A stretch of 64,000 nt of DNA, from assembly GCA_040388535.1 (NCBI GenBank), contig JAZKBR010000007.1, positions 68,862 to 132,861 on the forward strand, given 5' to 3'. Numbering within the stretch: position 1 is the first letter of the stretch; every line of letters begins with the position of its first letter. Below, in pieces: positions 25,282 through 33,385 of the stretch. This DNA comes from Gemmatimonadota bacterium. Its GTDB lineage: Bacteria; Gemmatimonadota; Gemmatimonadetes; Gemmatimonadales; GWC2-71-9. The translations under genes were made by a program, and so were the position numbers. The notes under the pieces were generated by a model that did not search any database, was not told the DNA's origin, and saw nothing but the letters and a program-made list of their open reading frames with translations.

Positions 25282-25919
25282 GCTACGCCGTCAAGGAGAT
25301 CTTCTTCACCCTCCAGGGCGAAGGGCGCCAGGCCGGCCGACCAGCAGTCTTCTGCCGCTTCGCCGGCTGTAACCTCTGGACCGGCCGAGAAGAAGACCGC
25401 GCGACGGCAGTCTGCACCTTCTGCGATACGGATTTTGTCGGCACCGACGGCCCCGATGGCGGCAAGTTCGCCACGGCCGAAGAACTCGCCGACAAGATCT
25501 TCGAGGCGTGGCCCGACGACCACGAATCCGACGGCCACTATTACGTAGTGTGCACCGGCGGCGAACCGACCTTGCAGATGGATGAAGAACTCATCGACGC
25601 GCTGCACGAGCGCGGCTTCGAGATCGCCATCGAGACCAACGGTACCCGACCCGTGCCAGATGGTATTGACTGGATTTGCGTGAGCCCGAAAGCCAACGCC
25701 CCGCTGGTGCAGCTCTCCGGCGACGAACTCAAGCTCGTCTACCCGCAGGCGACCGCGATGCCCGAACGCTTCGCAGATCTCGACTTCGAATACAAGCTCC
25801 TGCAGCCGATGGATGGCCCTGACCAGGCCGCCAATACCGCCGCCGCCGTGGCGTACTGCCTGGAGCATCCGCGCTGGGGCCTCTCGCTCCAGACCCACAA
25901 GTTCCTCGGACTGCGGTGA
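25278..25919 (+). CDS. queE: 7-carboxy-7-deazaguanine synthase QueE (radical SAM)
   Basis: A protein of 213 residues that rearranges 6-carboxy-tetrahydropterin to 7-carboxy-7-deazaguanine. The iron-sulfur cluster motif is the variant Cys31-x14-Cys46-x2-Cys49 rather than the classical radical SAM Cx3Cx2C; this variant is known in QueE enzymes. [10 protein letters not shown]-like sequence ([16 protein letters not shown]) near the start and CTGGEPTLQ as the SAM-binding GGE motif support it. Starts at GTG 25278 overlapping the queC stop, and its own stop overlaps the next GTG. Confidence 0.95.
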   Translation: MSYAVKEIFFTLQGEGRQAGRPAVFCRFAGCNLWTGREEDRATAVCTFCDTDFVGTDGPDGGKFATAEELADKIFEAWPDDHESDGHYYVVCTGGEPTLQMDEELIDALHERGFEIAIETNGTRPVPDGIDWICVSPKANAPLVQLSGDELKLVYPQATAMPERFADLDFEYKLLQPMDGPDQAANTAAAVAYCLEHPRWGLSLQTHKFLGLR

Positions 25920-26536
25920 GCGGCGCTATGCACGGCTATTCCGACCGGATCAATCACGCCTTCGCCTTCACCGCGAAATACTACGCCCCGCGCGCGCCGC
26001 TCGAGGGAGCGATGTCGTTCCTGGCGCACCCCGCCAACGTGGCCGTGGTGCTCGCGCGGCACGGCGCTGATGAACTGACCATCGTGGCCGGCATTCTCCA
26101 TCACGTGATCGAGGCCACGCCCGGCCCCGACCTCGCGGCGATGGGCGCCAAGATCCAGGAGAACTTCGGCTCCGTGGCACTCGCCATCGCGACCGACGCG
26201 GCAGACCATCACATCGACGACAAGGGCGACCCGATTCCGTGGGTCCACCGCAAGCGGGTGCTGCTGAATCATCTACTGATCATGGAGCCGCGCGCGCTCG
26301 ATATCTGCTGCGCCGACGAGATCCACGATTGCGGCACCGCCATCGCCCTCGTCGAACGACTCGGCGGCGAATACCTCGCCACTCACGGCCTGCCACCCGC
26401 CCCGCAAGCCCTCGGCTGGTATGGCGACCTGCTCGACGCACTCGACCGCCGCACCGACTGGCCCGCACGCGCGATGCGTCACGAACTCGCGACGTTGCGG
26501 GCACGATTGATGGCATCGCTGCGAGAAGATTCCTGA
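25916..26536 (+). CDS. Degenerate SpoT/MESH1-like HD-domain protein
   Basis: A protein of 206 residues resembling the hydrolase half of RelA/SpoT: SDRINHAFAFTAKYYAPRAP, FLAHPANVAVVLARHGAD with a first metal-type His38, and a domain core at ADELTIVAGILHH. In ppGpp hydrolases the next motif is HD followed by ED; here it reads His62-His63 and Glu66-Ala67, so two acidic residues are missing. It could be inactive, use other metals or bind nucleotides without cleavage. Start is GTG at 25916 overlapping the queE stop, or ATG at 25928. Co-transcription with queC-queE is likely. Confidence 0.78.
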   Translation: MSGAMHGYSDRINHAFAFTAKYYAPRAPLEGAMSFLAHPANVAVVLARHGADELTIVAGILHHVIEATPGPDLAAMGAKIQENFGSVALAIATDAADHHIDDKGDPIPWVHRKRVLLNHLLIMEPRALDICCADEIHDCGTAIALVERLGGEYLATHGLPPAPQALGWYGDLLDALDRRTDWPARAMRHELATLRARLMASLREDS

Positions 26537-26561
26537 CCCCCACACCCAAGTATCTTTACGT

Positions 26562-28307
26562 ATGAGCGCCATCGTCCCCGAACGGGTACTCGAACGCATT
26601 GATCAGGCACTCGGCGCTCGCTATCGGCTCGACCAGCCGGTGGCGGTGAGCCCCGAACGCCTGCTCTTTCGTGCCTGGGACAAGCTGCTCAAGCGCGCGG
26701 TATCGCTCCGTGTGAATGTCGACACCTCCGATGCACTGCGGCGGTGGTTCCTGAAAGAGGCCGAGGCGCTGGGACGGCTCGATCACCCGGCGATCAGGCA
26801 CGTGTATGAGGCGGGAGTGTCGGGCGAGATCGCGTATCGGGTCGGCAACTGGATCGAAGGCGAATCGCTCGCCGACGCTATTCAACGAGGGCCGCGGCCG
26901 GTGCCCACGGTGCACGGCCTCGCGCGCGACCTGCTCGGTGCGCTCGAACACGCGCACGCGTACGGCATCATTGTTCGGCGCATCGTGCCGCCGTCACTGC
27001 TGCTCACCAACACCCAGCGCGGCACGGTCACCGACCTGCGCTACTGCTCGCTCACGCTGCCAGAAATTCCGGCGGCGGAGCAGCCGACGGGGATGCCGTT
27101 CCTGGCGCCTGAAGTGCGCGATGGCCGCGTGGGCGACCCGACAAGCGATGTGTACACGGCGGGTGCCATTCTCTACTACGCCATCACCGCGACGACGCCG
27201 CCGCTCGACCCGACGCAGCTCACGCCGCCGCGCGACATTCGCGCGGTGATCCCGGGCGCCCTCGAACGGGTGATCTTGCGCGCGCTCGACCCCGACCCCG
27301 ATGAGCGTTATCTCACCGCGGCCGAGATGCTGGAAGACTTCGCGAGCGACGCGGGCGCGTATGGCGAGAGCACGGTGTCTCTGCCGACGATTCCGACGGA
27401 CCTGCAGGACGGGCCGCACTGGGAGGCGCGCCTGCGCCGGGCGCTGGGTGACGACTACGAACTGCTCGCGCCGCTGGGTCAGGGTGGTTTCGGACGAGTC
27501 TATCGCGTGCGCGACCTGCACCTCGAACGCGAAGTCGCGCTCAAGATCCTCCATCCGCATCTCACGCAGGATGCCGCGACCGTGGAGCGCTTCCGTCGCG
27601 AGGCGCAGCTGGCCGCGCGACTCAACCACACCAACATCGTCAACATCTACGACATCGCCGGCCGCAGTGGCCTGCTCTGGTACACGATGGAGATGGTCGA
27701 GGGGCCGAACCTCGCGCAGCTCGTCCACGCCGATGGACCAATGTCGCTGGAGCAGGTGCTCCGCCTGCTGCGCGAGGCTCTCAGCGCGCTGGGCCACGCG
27801 CACGCGCTCGGCCTGGTGCACCGGGACATCAAGCCCGAGAACATTCTCATCGAGCAGCGCGGGAGTATTCGCATCACCGACTTCGGCCTCGCGCTCGCGC
27901 TCCGCGGCCAGGGGCGCTTCGGCGGTGCTACCTCGCAGAGCGGCACACCGCAGTTCGCCTCTCCCGAGCAGCTGCTCGGTGAGCGAGTCGATCAGCGCAC
28001 CGACTTGTACTCATTGGCCGCGGTCGCGATCTACGCCCTGATGGGCCGCGCGCCCTTCCCTGGCGGCTCGGTCGAGCAGGTGCTCGCGAAGCAGACCATC
28101 GATGCGGTGCCCGACCTCACCACCGCGCGCCCCGATGTGAGTGATGCGCTCAGTGCTGTGCTCGGCCGCGCCCTGCGCAACGACGTGGAGGCGCGGTATG
28201 CGAGCGCCGGTGAGTTCCGCAGCGCGATCGAGGAGGCGGTGCAGAAGGGAGTGCGGCGGAAGGGGAGCGAGTTGGCGCGGCTGGCGGCGAGGATACTGGG
28301 GAACTAG
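26562..28307 (+). CDS. Tandem pseudokinase-serine/threonine protein kinase
   Basis: A protein of 581 residues made of two kinase domains. The C-terminal one (about 298-565) is intact: glycine loop GQGGFGRV 306-313, Lys328 in VALKIL, HRDIKPEN 420-427, DFG 440-442 and SPEQ. The N-terminal one (about 20-260) keeps the fold (LDHPAIRHVYEAG, LAPEV, SDVYTAGAILYYAI) but has VRRIVPPS in place of HRDIKPEN and DLR in place of DFG, so it is a pseudokinase. No membrane helix or sensor domain is visible. The pseudokinase may gate the active domain. It starts 25 bp after the HD gene. Confidence 0.93.
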   Translation: MSAIVPERVLERIDQALGARYRLDQPVAVSPERLLFRAWDKLLKRAVSLRVNVDTSDALRRWFLKEAEALGRLDHPAIRHVYEAGVSGEIAYRVGNWIEGESLADAIQRGPRPVPTVHGLARDLLGALEHAHAYGIIVRRIVPPSLLLTNTQRGTVTDLRYCSLTLPEIPAAEQPTGMPFLAPEVRDGRVGDPTSDVYTAGAILYYAITATTPPLDPTQLTPPRDIRAVIPGALERVILRALDPDPDERYLTAAEMLEDFASDAGAYGESTVSLPTIPTDLQDGPHWEARLRRALGDDYELLAPLGQGGFGRVYRVRDLHLEREVALKILHPHLTQDAATVERFRREAQLAARLNHTNIVNIYDIAGRSGLLWYTMEMVEGPNLAQLVHADGPMSLEQVLRLLREALSALGHAHALGLVHRDIKPENILIEQRGSIRITDFGLALALRGQGRFGGATSQSGTPQFASPEQLLGERVDQRTDLYSLAAVAIYALMGRAPFPGGSVEQVLAKQTIDAVPDLTTARPDVSDALSAVLGRALRNDVEARYASAGEFRSAIEEAVQKGVRRKGSELARLAARILGN

Positions 28308-28347
28308 ATCGTCGATCGATGGTCGATGATCGTCGGTCGATGGCGCT

Positions 28348-28423
28348 GTCACCCTGAACGAAGTGAGGGGGCGGAGCATCGTCACGAGACGGCGCTTCGC
28401 CCCCTCGCTGCGCTCAGGGCGAC
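28348..28423. repeat. Imperfect inverted repeat of the GTCAYCCTGARCGAAG type
   Basis: The arms 28348-28377 and 28393-28423 pair over about 30 bp (GTCACCCTGAACGAAG and its counterpart CTCAGGGCGAC) around a 15-base loop. A related palindrome occurs at 36301-36419, so this looks like a dispersed intergenic repeat. Short degenerate TCGATGG repeats precede it (28306-28343). Confidence 0.75.
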
Positions 28424-28430
28424 AAGTCGA

Positions 28431-28462
28431 AAGGCCGGCTTCCCAATTCGGAGGCCGGCCTT
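28431..28462. terminator. Hairpin between convergent kinase and infA genes
   Basis: AAGGCCGGC and GCCGGCCTT form a perfect 9-bp stem with a 14-base loop containing a further short pairing. On the minus strand it is followed by TTTCGACTT, so it may end infA transcription; it could also serve the kinase gene. The rest of 28463-28506 is a degenerate TCATC-type simple repeat. Confidence 0.5.
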
Positions 28463-28506
28463 CGTCAGTTATCTGTCATCGGTCATCTGTCATCCATCAT
28501 CCCGCA

Positions 28507-28725
28507 CTACTTGTGACGGTACACAACTCTTCCACGGGTCAGATCGTACGGCGACAGCACGACGGAGACCCTGTCTCCCTCGAGCACGCGGATCTTGAAC
28601 TTGGACATCTTCCCGGCCGCGTAAGCAAGGATGGTATGTCCGTTCTCCAGGAGGACGCGATAGTTGCGGTCCGGGAGGACTTCCTGGACCATTCCCTCCA
28701 TTTCGATCCCTTCTTCCTTCGCCAT
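28507..28725 (-). CDS. infA: Translation initiation factor IF-1
   Basis: A protein of 72 residues, the normal IF-1 size, with the single S1/OB fold recognised from [20 protein letters not shown], the [20 protein letters not shown] core and [18 protein letters not shown]. It binds the ribosomal A site of the 30S subunit during initiation. The ATG at 28725 gives the canonical MAKEEGIE start; a longer reading to 28773 is not needed. It is monocistronic, flanked by repeats on both sides instead of ribosomal protein genes. Confidence 0.95.
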   Translation of the reverse strand: MAKEEGIEMEGMVQEVLPDRNYRVLLENGHTILAYAAGKMSKFKIRVLEGDRVSVVLSPYDLTRGRVVYRHK

Positions 28726-28777
28726 CCAGACTCCGCGCTTTGGTGGGTCCTGCAGGGCCCAAGTATCGGCCAAGTGT

Positions 28778-28808
28778 TAAATCTGAGGGGGGAGGGGGGC
28801 TAAGACAA
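28778..28808 (-). promoter_or_regulatory. Possible infA promoter with a G-rich spacer
   Basis: On the minus strand TTGTCT (28808-28803) could be a -35 box and GATTTA (28783-28778) a -10 box. The 19-base spacer contains the runs CCCCCC and CCCCCC, that is G6-A-G6 on the plus strand. The match is modest and the spacing slightly long. Confidence 0.3.
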
Positions 28809-28848
28809 CAGGAGGAGGGCCCAAAGAGGAGGGAGGGGACCCTCCAAG

Positions 28849-29010
28849 TAGGCTTTTGCCCTTATGTGGGTGCCGCGCTCGCGCGGCACCATTCTCGAGG
28901 GTTTCTGATGTCATTGGGTGGCATAGGGGACATCTCAGCGCTGAGCCATCATCGCTCTACCCAGCAATGGTGCCGCGCTCGCGCGGCACCCACATAGGAG
29001 CAAGAGCCTA
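28849..29010. repeat. MITE-like element with 42-bp terminal inverted repeats
   Basis: Arms 28849-28890 and 28969-29010 are imperfect inverted repeats (GTGGGTGCCGCGC and its complement are identical in both), each beginning or ending with the TAGGC/GCCTA tip and holding its own GC-rich palindrome GTGCCGCGCTCGCGCGGCAC. The 78-base interior has no ORF. A single arm of the same element recurs at 36531-36571. No clear target-site duplication is visible. Confidence 0.75.
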
Positions 29011-29055
29011 CCCTTCTCCCTTCCCCCTTCCCCCTTCTCCCTTCTCCCTTCCCCC
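29011..29055. repeat. Polypyrimidine tandem tract (CCCTTCT-type heptamers)
   Basis: About 45 bases of variants of CCCTTCT and CCCTTCC directly follow the MITE-like element and end one base before the histidine kinase stop codon. The same pairing of element arm and tract recurs at 36572-36607 beside the M3 peptidase stop. Confidence 0.7.
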
Positions 29056-30408
29056 TCACCTCGCGATGGGCAGATCGATCTCCACCGCCGTCCCTTCCCC
29101 CGCCGTGCTCCGGATCCGGATATGCCCCCCGTGGGCCGAGACGATTTGCCGGGCGACCGAGAGGCCGAGGCCGGTACCGTCGGACTTGGTGGTGTAGAAG
29201 GGGTCGAACACCGATTCGAGCTGCTCGGCCGGGATGCCGACACCGGTATCACGCACCGTCACCCGAACTCCGCTGGTCACCCCCTCGACCGTCACGGTCG
29301 CCTCGCCGCTCTCCGCGAGGGCGTGGGCGGCATTGAGGAGGATGTTGAGGAAGGTCTGCTCGAGGGCGGCCTCGTCGCCGCGAATCGGCACCGGGGCATC
29401 GCCAAGGGCGGGCTCGTGCAACCGGGCGCGTCGCTGATCGAACGAGACGCGGGCCACCTCGATGGCCCGCTGCAGCGGCACCCGGAGGTCGACCAGATCC
29501 GAGCCGATGTGACCACTCCGGGCAATGCGCAGGGCACCGCTCACCGTCTGATCAAGGCGATCGACCTCGCGCAGCGCTCGCTCGAGCGGAGTACGCAGCG
29601 TGGAGTCGGCAGGAAGTTTTTCCTGGACGCGCTGCAGGTCGATGCGAATCGAGGTGAGTGGATTGCGGATCTCGTGCGAGAGCGCCGCCGCAAATTCTCC
29701 CACGGCCGCGAGCGACTGACGCTGCGAGAGTTCCTGCAGCGTGCCTCGTAGCGACTCGGTCATCGCGTTGAAGGCGCGGCCCACTCGCCCCACCTCATCG
29801 GTGGTGTCCTCGCGCACACGGCGATCGAGGTCGCCTGAGGCGACGGCCTGGGTGGCGGCGGCGAGGGATTCCATCGAGTTGGTCATCCGCCGCGTCAGCA
29901 CCGTCGCGACCGTGAGCCCCCCAAGTGCAACAATAAGAATCGCGAGCGCACCCTTCCGAGCTGCCCGCTCGAACGGCACCGTGTAGGTGCTCAGCGGCGC
30001 CGCGGCGATCAGCGTGATCGCTGGCTCCTGCACTTCGCGCCGACGCACAAGCCAGCGTTCGCCGCCCGACTCGAAGTGATCTCCGTCGAGCAGTGAGCGA
30101 TCGAGGGGCCACTCGCCAAGCACGGCTCCGGTGCGACGGTCAACCGCCACCAGCAGTGCTCCGAGCAGGTCGGCGCCTACGGTTCCCGACGGCACGATGC
30201 TCTCGGCCGTGAGCCGGGCCTTGGTAACACCGAGTGCGGCCTTTGTCAGTGCGCTGTCGAGCCGATCGCGCAACAACCCCTCACCGGAGCGGCCCGCAGT
30301 GCCAGTGAGCCAGAAGCCGACCAGCAGAAAGGGCAGCACCAGGCCACCGAGCACCACACGAAAGAACTTGCCCCGGAGTGATCGACGGGTGAAGAGCCGA
30401 AAGGGCAT
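29056..30408 (-). CDS. Membrane sensor histidine kinase
   Basis: A protein of 450 residues: a first membrane helix near 15-37, a periplasmic sensor of ~115 residues, a second helix near 153-172, then a HAMP linker, a HisKA domain with the phospho-acceptor His245 in LSHEIRNPLTS, and an ATPase domain with the N box (NILLNAAHAL), DTGVGIP and GTGLGLSVARQIV. It is the partner of the NtrC-type regulator upstream; the ATG shares one base with the regulator's stop (TGATG). The signal sensed is not readable. Confidence 0.95.
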   Translation of the reverse strand: MPFRLFTRRSLRGKFFRVVLGGLVLPFLLVGFWLTGTAGRSGEGLLRDRLDSALTKAALGVTKARLTAESIVPSGTVGADLLGALLVAVDRRTGAVLGEWPLDRSLLDGDHFESGGERWLVRRREVQEPAITLIAAAPLSTYTVPFERAARKGALAILIVALGGLTVATVLTRRMTNSMESLAAATQAVASGDLDRRVREDTTDEVGRVGRAFNAMTESLRGTLQELSQRQSLAAVGEFAAALSHEIRNPLTSIRIDLQRVQEKLPADSTLRTPLERALREVDRLDQTVSGALRIARSGHIGSDLVDLRVPLQRAIEVARVSFDQRRARLHEPALGDAPVPIRGDEAALEQTFLNILLNAAHALAESGEATVTVEGVTSGVRVTVRDTGVGIPAEQLESVFDPFYTTKSDGTGLGLSVARQIVSAHGGHIRIRSTAGEGTAVEIDLPIAR

Positions 30409-31745
30409 CAGTCGAGGCCGTGCTTCTTGAGCAATCGGTCGAGGCGAGGACGAGAGACGCCGAGGGCGCGCGCGGTGCGGCTCTTGTGACCGTGGAACAC
30501 GGCGAGGACGCGCTCCACGTGCTCGCGTTCAAGCGCGTCGAGGGTGGCGAGCACCACCGGGTTGTCCTGCGTAGTGGCCGCGAGCTGGATATGCTCGGGC
30601 CGGATCACATCGCCGCTCGCCTGCACCAGGGCGCGCATCAGGCAGTTCTCCAATTCGCGCACATTGCCGGGCCAGTCGTATGCCGCGAGCAGGTCGATCG
30701 CCCCCTGCGACAGTACCGGCACCTGGCGACCGAGCGCTTCGCTGGCCTTGAGCATCAGGTGCTGCGCCAGCAACGGTACATCGGCAGCACGCTCACGCAG
30801 CGCCGGGACCTCGATGTCGACAACGCGCAGGCGATAATAGAGGTCGGCGCGGAAGGCGCCGCTGGCAACTAGCCCTTCGAGGTTGCGATGCGTGGCGGCC
30901 AGCACGCGGGCCTCGGTGCGCTCGGGTCGCTCGCCACCCACCGGGTAGTACTCGCGCTCCTGCAAAACGCGGAGCAGCTTGGCCTGCAGGTCGACCGTGG
31001 TATCGCCGATTTCGTCGAGGAAGATCGTCCCGCGTCCCGCGAGTGCGAAACGACCTCGACGGTCGCCCGTCGCGCCAGTGAAGGCGCCGCGCACGTGACC
31101 GAAGAGTTCCGACTCCAGCAGGTTCGCCGGCAGCGCGGCGCAGTTGACCGCCACGAAGGGCGTACCCGATTCGGGCGAGCTCGCGTGAATTGCGCGCGCG
31201 ATCAGTTCCTTTCCGGTGCCGGTCTCGCCGCGGATCAACACCGTGGCGCGACTCCCCGCTGCCTGTCCGATCCGCTTGAAGACGGCCACCATCCGGGGGT
31301 CGTGCCCCACCAGCGCCCCGGGGAAATGTTCGGCGATGGCACCGCTCTCCTCATCGTGCCGCCGCGCCCCGACCCGCAGGCGTCGGTCTTCGAATACCTG
31401 CGCCAGCACCCGTCGCAACGCGTGCAGGTCCAGCGGCTTGACCAGGAACTCGACCGCCCCCTCTCGCATTCCGGCCACCACCGTCGGCATATCATCGAAT
31501 GCCGTCATCAGGATGACATCGATGCTCGCCTGCCGCTCCTTCAGCAACCGCAGCAGGGCGATGCCATCGAGACCTGGCATCCGGATGTCGCTGAGGACCA
31601 CATCGACGCCACCAGCGCCGATGATGCTCAAGGCGCTCTCGGCGCTATCGGCCGTGCGCACCGCCATGCCGTCATCCGCGAGCGCCTCGGCGAGGGCGTC
31701 ACGGATGGTGGCATCATCATCGACGATCAGGAGGGAGCGGGTCAT
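30408..31745 (-). CDS. Sigma-54-dependent NtrC-family response regulator
   Basis: A protein of 445 residues. Receiver domain 1-120 with phospho-acceptor Asp53 (LSDIRMPGLDG), AAA+ domain from about 143 with Walker A GETGTGKE 173-180 and the sigma-54-contacting loop GAFTGA 220-225, and a C-terminal Fis-type helix-turn-helix (GHKSRTARALGVSRPRLDRL). It should activate sigma-54 promoters after phosphorylation by the coupled kinase. A strong -24/-12 promoter candidate occurs at 58235-58248, but no sequence evidence links the two. Confidence 0.96.
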   Translation of the reverse strand: MTRSLLIVDDDATIRDALAEALADDGMAVRTADSAESALSIIGAGGVDVVLSDIRMPGLDGIALLRLLKERQASIDVILMTAFDDMPTVVAGMREGAVEFLVKPLDLHALRRVLAQVFEDRRLRVGARRHDEESGAIAEHFPGALVGHDPRMVAVFKRIGQAAGSRATVLIRGETGTGKELIARAIHASSPESGTPFVAVNCAALPANLLESELFGHVRGAFTGATGDRRGRFALAGRGTIFLDEIGDTTVDLQAKLLRVLQEREYYPVGGERPERTEARVLAATHRNLEGLVASGAFRADLYYRLRVVDIEVPALRERAADVPLLAQHLMLKASEALGRQVPVLSQGAIDLLAAYDWPGNVRELENCLMRALVQASGDVIRPEHIQLAATTQDNPVVLATLDALEREHVERVLAVFHGHKSRTARALGVSRPRLDRLLKKHGLD

Positions 31746-31803
31746 GGCATCAGGATCCCGGTTGCGGGAGTACGCCGTTCACTGCCAATCTAACTTCCAC
31801 CGC

Positions 31804-32703
31804 TCACGGCCTCGCTGCGGCGACCACATCCACCACACGCGCCCCACCCGTCACCATCCGGCTGATCACCGCAAAGACCGCATCGGGCCGTTCCTCCTGC
31901 AGGTACGAGCCCGCGCCCGGCACCAGCTGCAACTCGAATCGCCTGACCCCTGATCGCAGCAGCTCGACCTCGCCGTCGGCCGTGCGCCCCTCGTGCGGGG
32001 CCGCGCCCAACAGGAGAATCACCGGGCAGCGAATCTCTCCCAGCCGTGGCAGCAGTTGCACCGCCTCAGTCGATTGCACCATCCCCCGGAACGCCGCGAG
32101 CGTGGCACCGAGGTCGGCGGTTGCAGGCCCGGTGTAATGCGCGATCACCGAGTCCGTGACCCAGCTGGTGTCGCCGGATGAATGCACCAGTGATCCGTGC
32201 ACTCGTTTCCGCAGCGATCCGGCGCCGAGGATACGAAGGAGTGGCGCCCACGAGACGGCCCGCCGGAGCCCGGCAGTCGCCGCCGATTCGGGAATTCCTC
32301 CGCCGAGCGAAATGACCGAGCGCACCATCAGCGGCCGTGCGAGTGCGAGCCGCAACGCGATGCCGGTCCCGACCGCGTGCGATACCACCACCGCACTGTC
32401 GACGCCGAGGCTATCGAGGACAGCAGCGATACGAGCGGCCTGGGCGGTGAGCGAATAGTCGGCACCGCGCGGGCGTGAGGAGTTCCCCAACCCGAGCGGC
32501 TCGATCACGATGGTTCGCCTTCCCGCGGCGACCAGGTGCTCGACCACGGCACGATAGCCATAGGCCGAGCCGAAGAGCCCAGGAATCAGGACCACATCGG
32601 GGCCGGAGCCGCGCACCTCGACGTGCAGCGATTCGCCCGGAGCCACAACCACCTCTCGTGCGCAGGGGATGCAAGTCGCGACCAGCAGGAGCAGAGGCAG
32701 CAT
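31804..32703 (-). CDS. Alpha/beta-hydrolase-fold protein with a replaced nucleophile
   Basis: A protein of 299 residues with a hydrophobic signal-like N-terminus (LPLLLLVATCIPC). The fold is clear: LHVEVRGSGPDVVLIPGLFG, IEPLGLGNSSRPRG and a C-terminal LQLVPGAGSYLQEERPD. Where active members have G-H-S-x-G, this protein reads S-H-A-V-G in VVVSHAVGTGIALRLALARP, so the catalytic serine appears to be alanine and the usual C-terminal His is also not obvious. It is probably non-catalytic or uses another residue. Last gene of the GMC operon, one base after the VTT stop. I use the ATG at 32703, not 32751. Confidence 0.78.
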   Translation of the reverse strand: MLPLLLLVATCIPCAREVVVAPGESLHVEVRGSGPDVVLIPGLFGSAYGYRAVVEHLVAAGRRTIVIEPLGLGNSSRPRGADYSLTAQAARIAAVLDSLGVDSAVVVSHAVGTGIALRLALARPLMVRSVISLGGGIPESAATAGLRRAVSWAPLLRILGAGSLRKRVHGSLVHSSGDTSWVTDSVIAHYTGPATADLGATLAAFRGMVQSTEAVQLLPRLGEIRCPVILLLGAAPHEGRTADGEVELLRSGVRRFELQLVPGAGSYLQEERPDAVFAVISRMVTGGARVVDVVAAARP

Positions 32704-32704
32704 C

Positions 32705-33385
32705 TCACCCTCCCTGATGTGGCGCGCGCCACGCCCAGCGCGCGAGCGCAATACTTCCGGCCACTGCGCTCGACGCGCCGACGATCATCAGCAACAGCGC
32801 CGGCGACGGATGCAGCGTGGTGGCGAGCGCCGCGGGCAGAAAGAGTTTCGGGAAGCGGCCGATGGTGTCGGCGAGGACATAGCGACCCACCGGATAGCGC
32901 GCTGCCGCGGCCAGCACGCGCGTGAGTGTGTCGGGAACGGGTGAGAGCGCAGTGATTCCGATGGCGAGCGCGGGGCGCCGATGGAAGAGCCGCATCATTC
33001 GGCTGGTGGAGAGGCGCTGCCGCGCTCGACCGAGCACCGACAGGTCGAGCATTCCCCGCACCAGGTGCTGCGACACCACTTCGGCGTAGGCACTCGCCGC
33101 AGCGGCGACTCCTGCAACCAGCCACGGTGAGTAATGCTGGCCATAGATCATCAGCACCGGCTCCACGCCGATCGGCACCAGACCGGAGATGGGCCCCCTG
33201 AAGAGCAATGTCGTGAGTATCAGAGGGAGAAACGCCGCCGAGCCTGGCACCAGCAGCAGGATCGCGATAAGTAGTAGCCCTGCGGCGCCGGTGGCCCGCA
33301 GCATCGCATCCGCGCCGATACCGCCACGCGACCGCAACCAGGCCGAGCGCACCTCACCCGGGAGCGGAATCGCGACGGCGCTCAC
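32705..33385 (-). CDS. VTT-domain (DedA/YqaA-like) membrane protein
   Basis: A protein of about 226 residues with around five hydrophobic helices. The VTT/SNARE-associated pattern is visible in VEPVLMIYGQHYSPWLVAGV, FHRRPALAIGITALSPVPDT and GRYVLADTIGRFPKLFLPAA. Relatives flip or move lipids such as undecaprenyl phosphate. It begins with GTG at 33385, overlapping the stop of the Gfo/Idh/MocA gene as GTGA. Confidence 0.8.
   Translation of the reverse strand: MSAVAIPLPGEVRSAWLRSRGGIGADAMLRATGAAGLLLIAILLLVPGSAAFLPLILTTLLFRGPISGLVPIGVEPVLMIYGQHYSPWLVAGVAAAASAYAEVVSQHLVRGMLDLSVLGRARQRLSTSRMMRLFHRRPALAIGITALSPVPDTLTRVLAAAARYPVGRYVLADTIGRFPKLFLPAALATTLHPSPALLLMIVGASSAVAGSIALARWAWRAPHQGG

Noticed and set aside
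24589-26536. queC-queE-HD as a Qat, CBASS type IV or Dpd DNA-modification defence locus
   Set aside because: QueC and QueE are full-length housekeeping types, and no cyclase, Dpd or TatD-like gene is adjacent.
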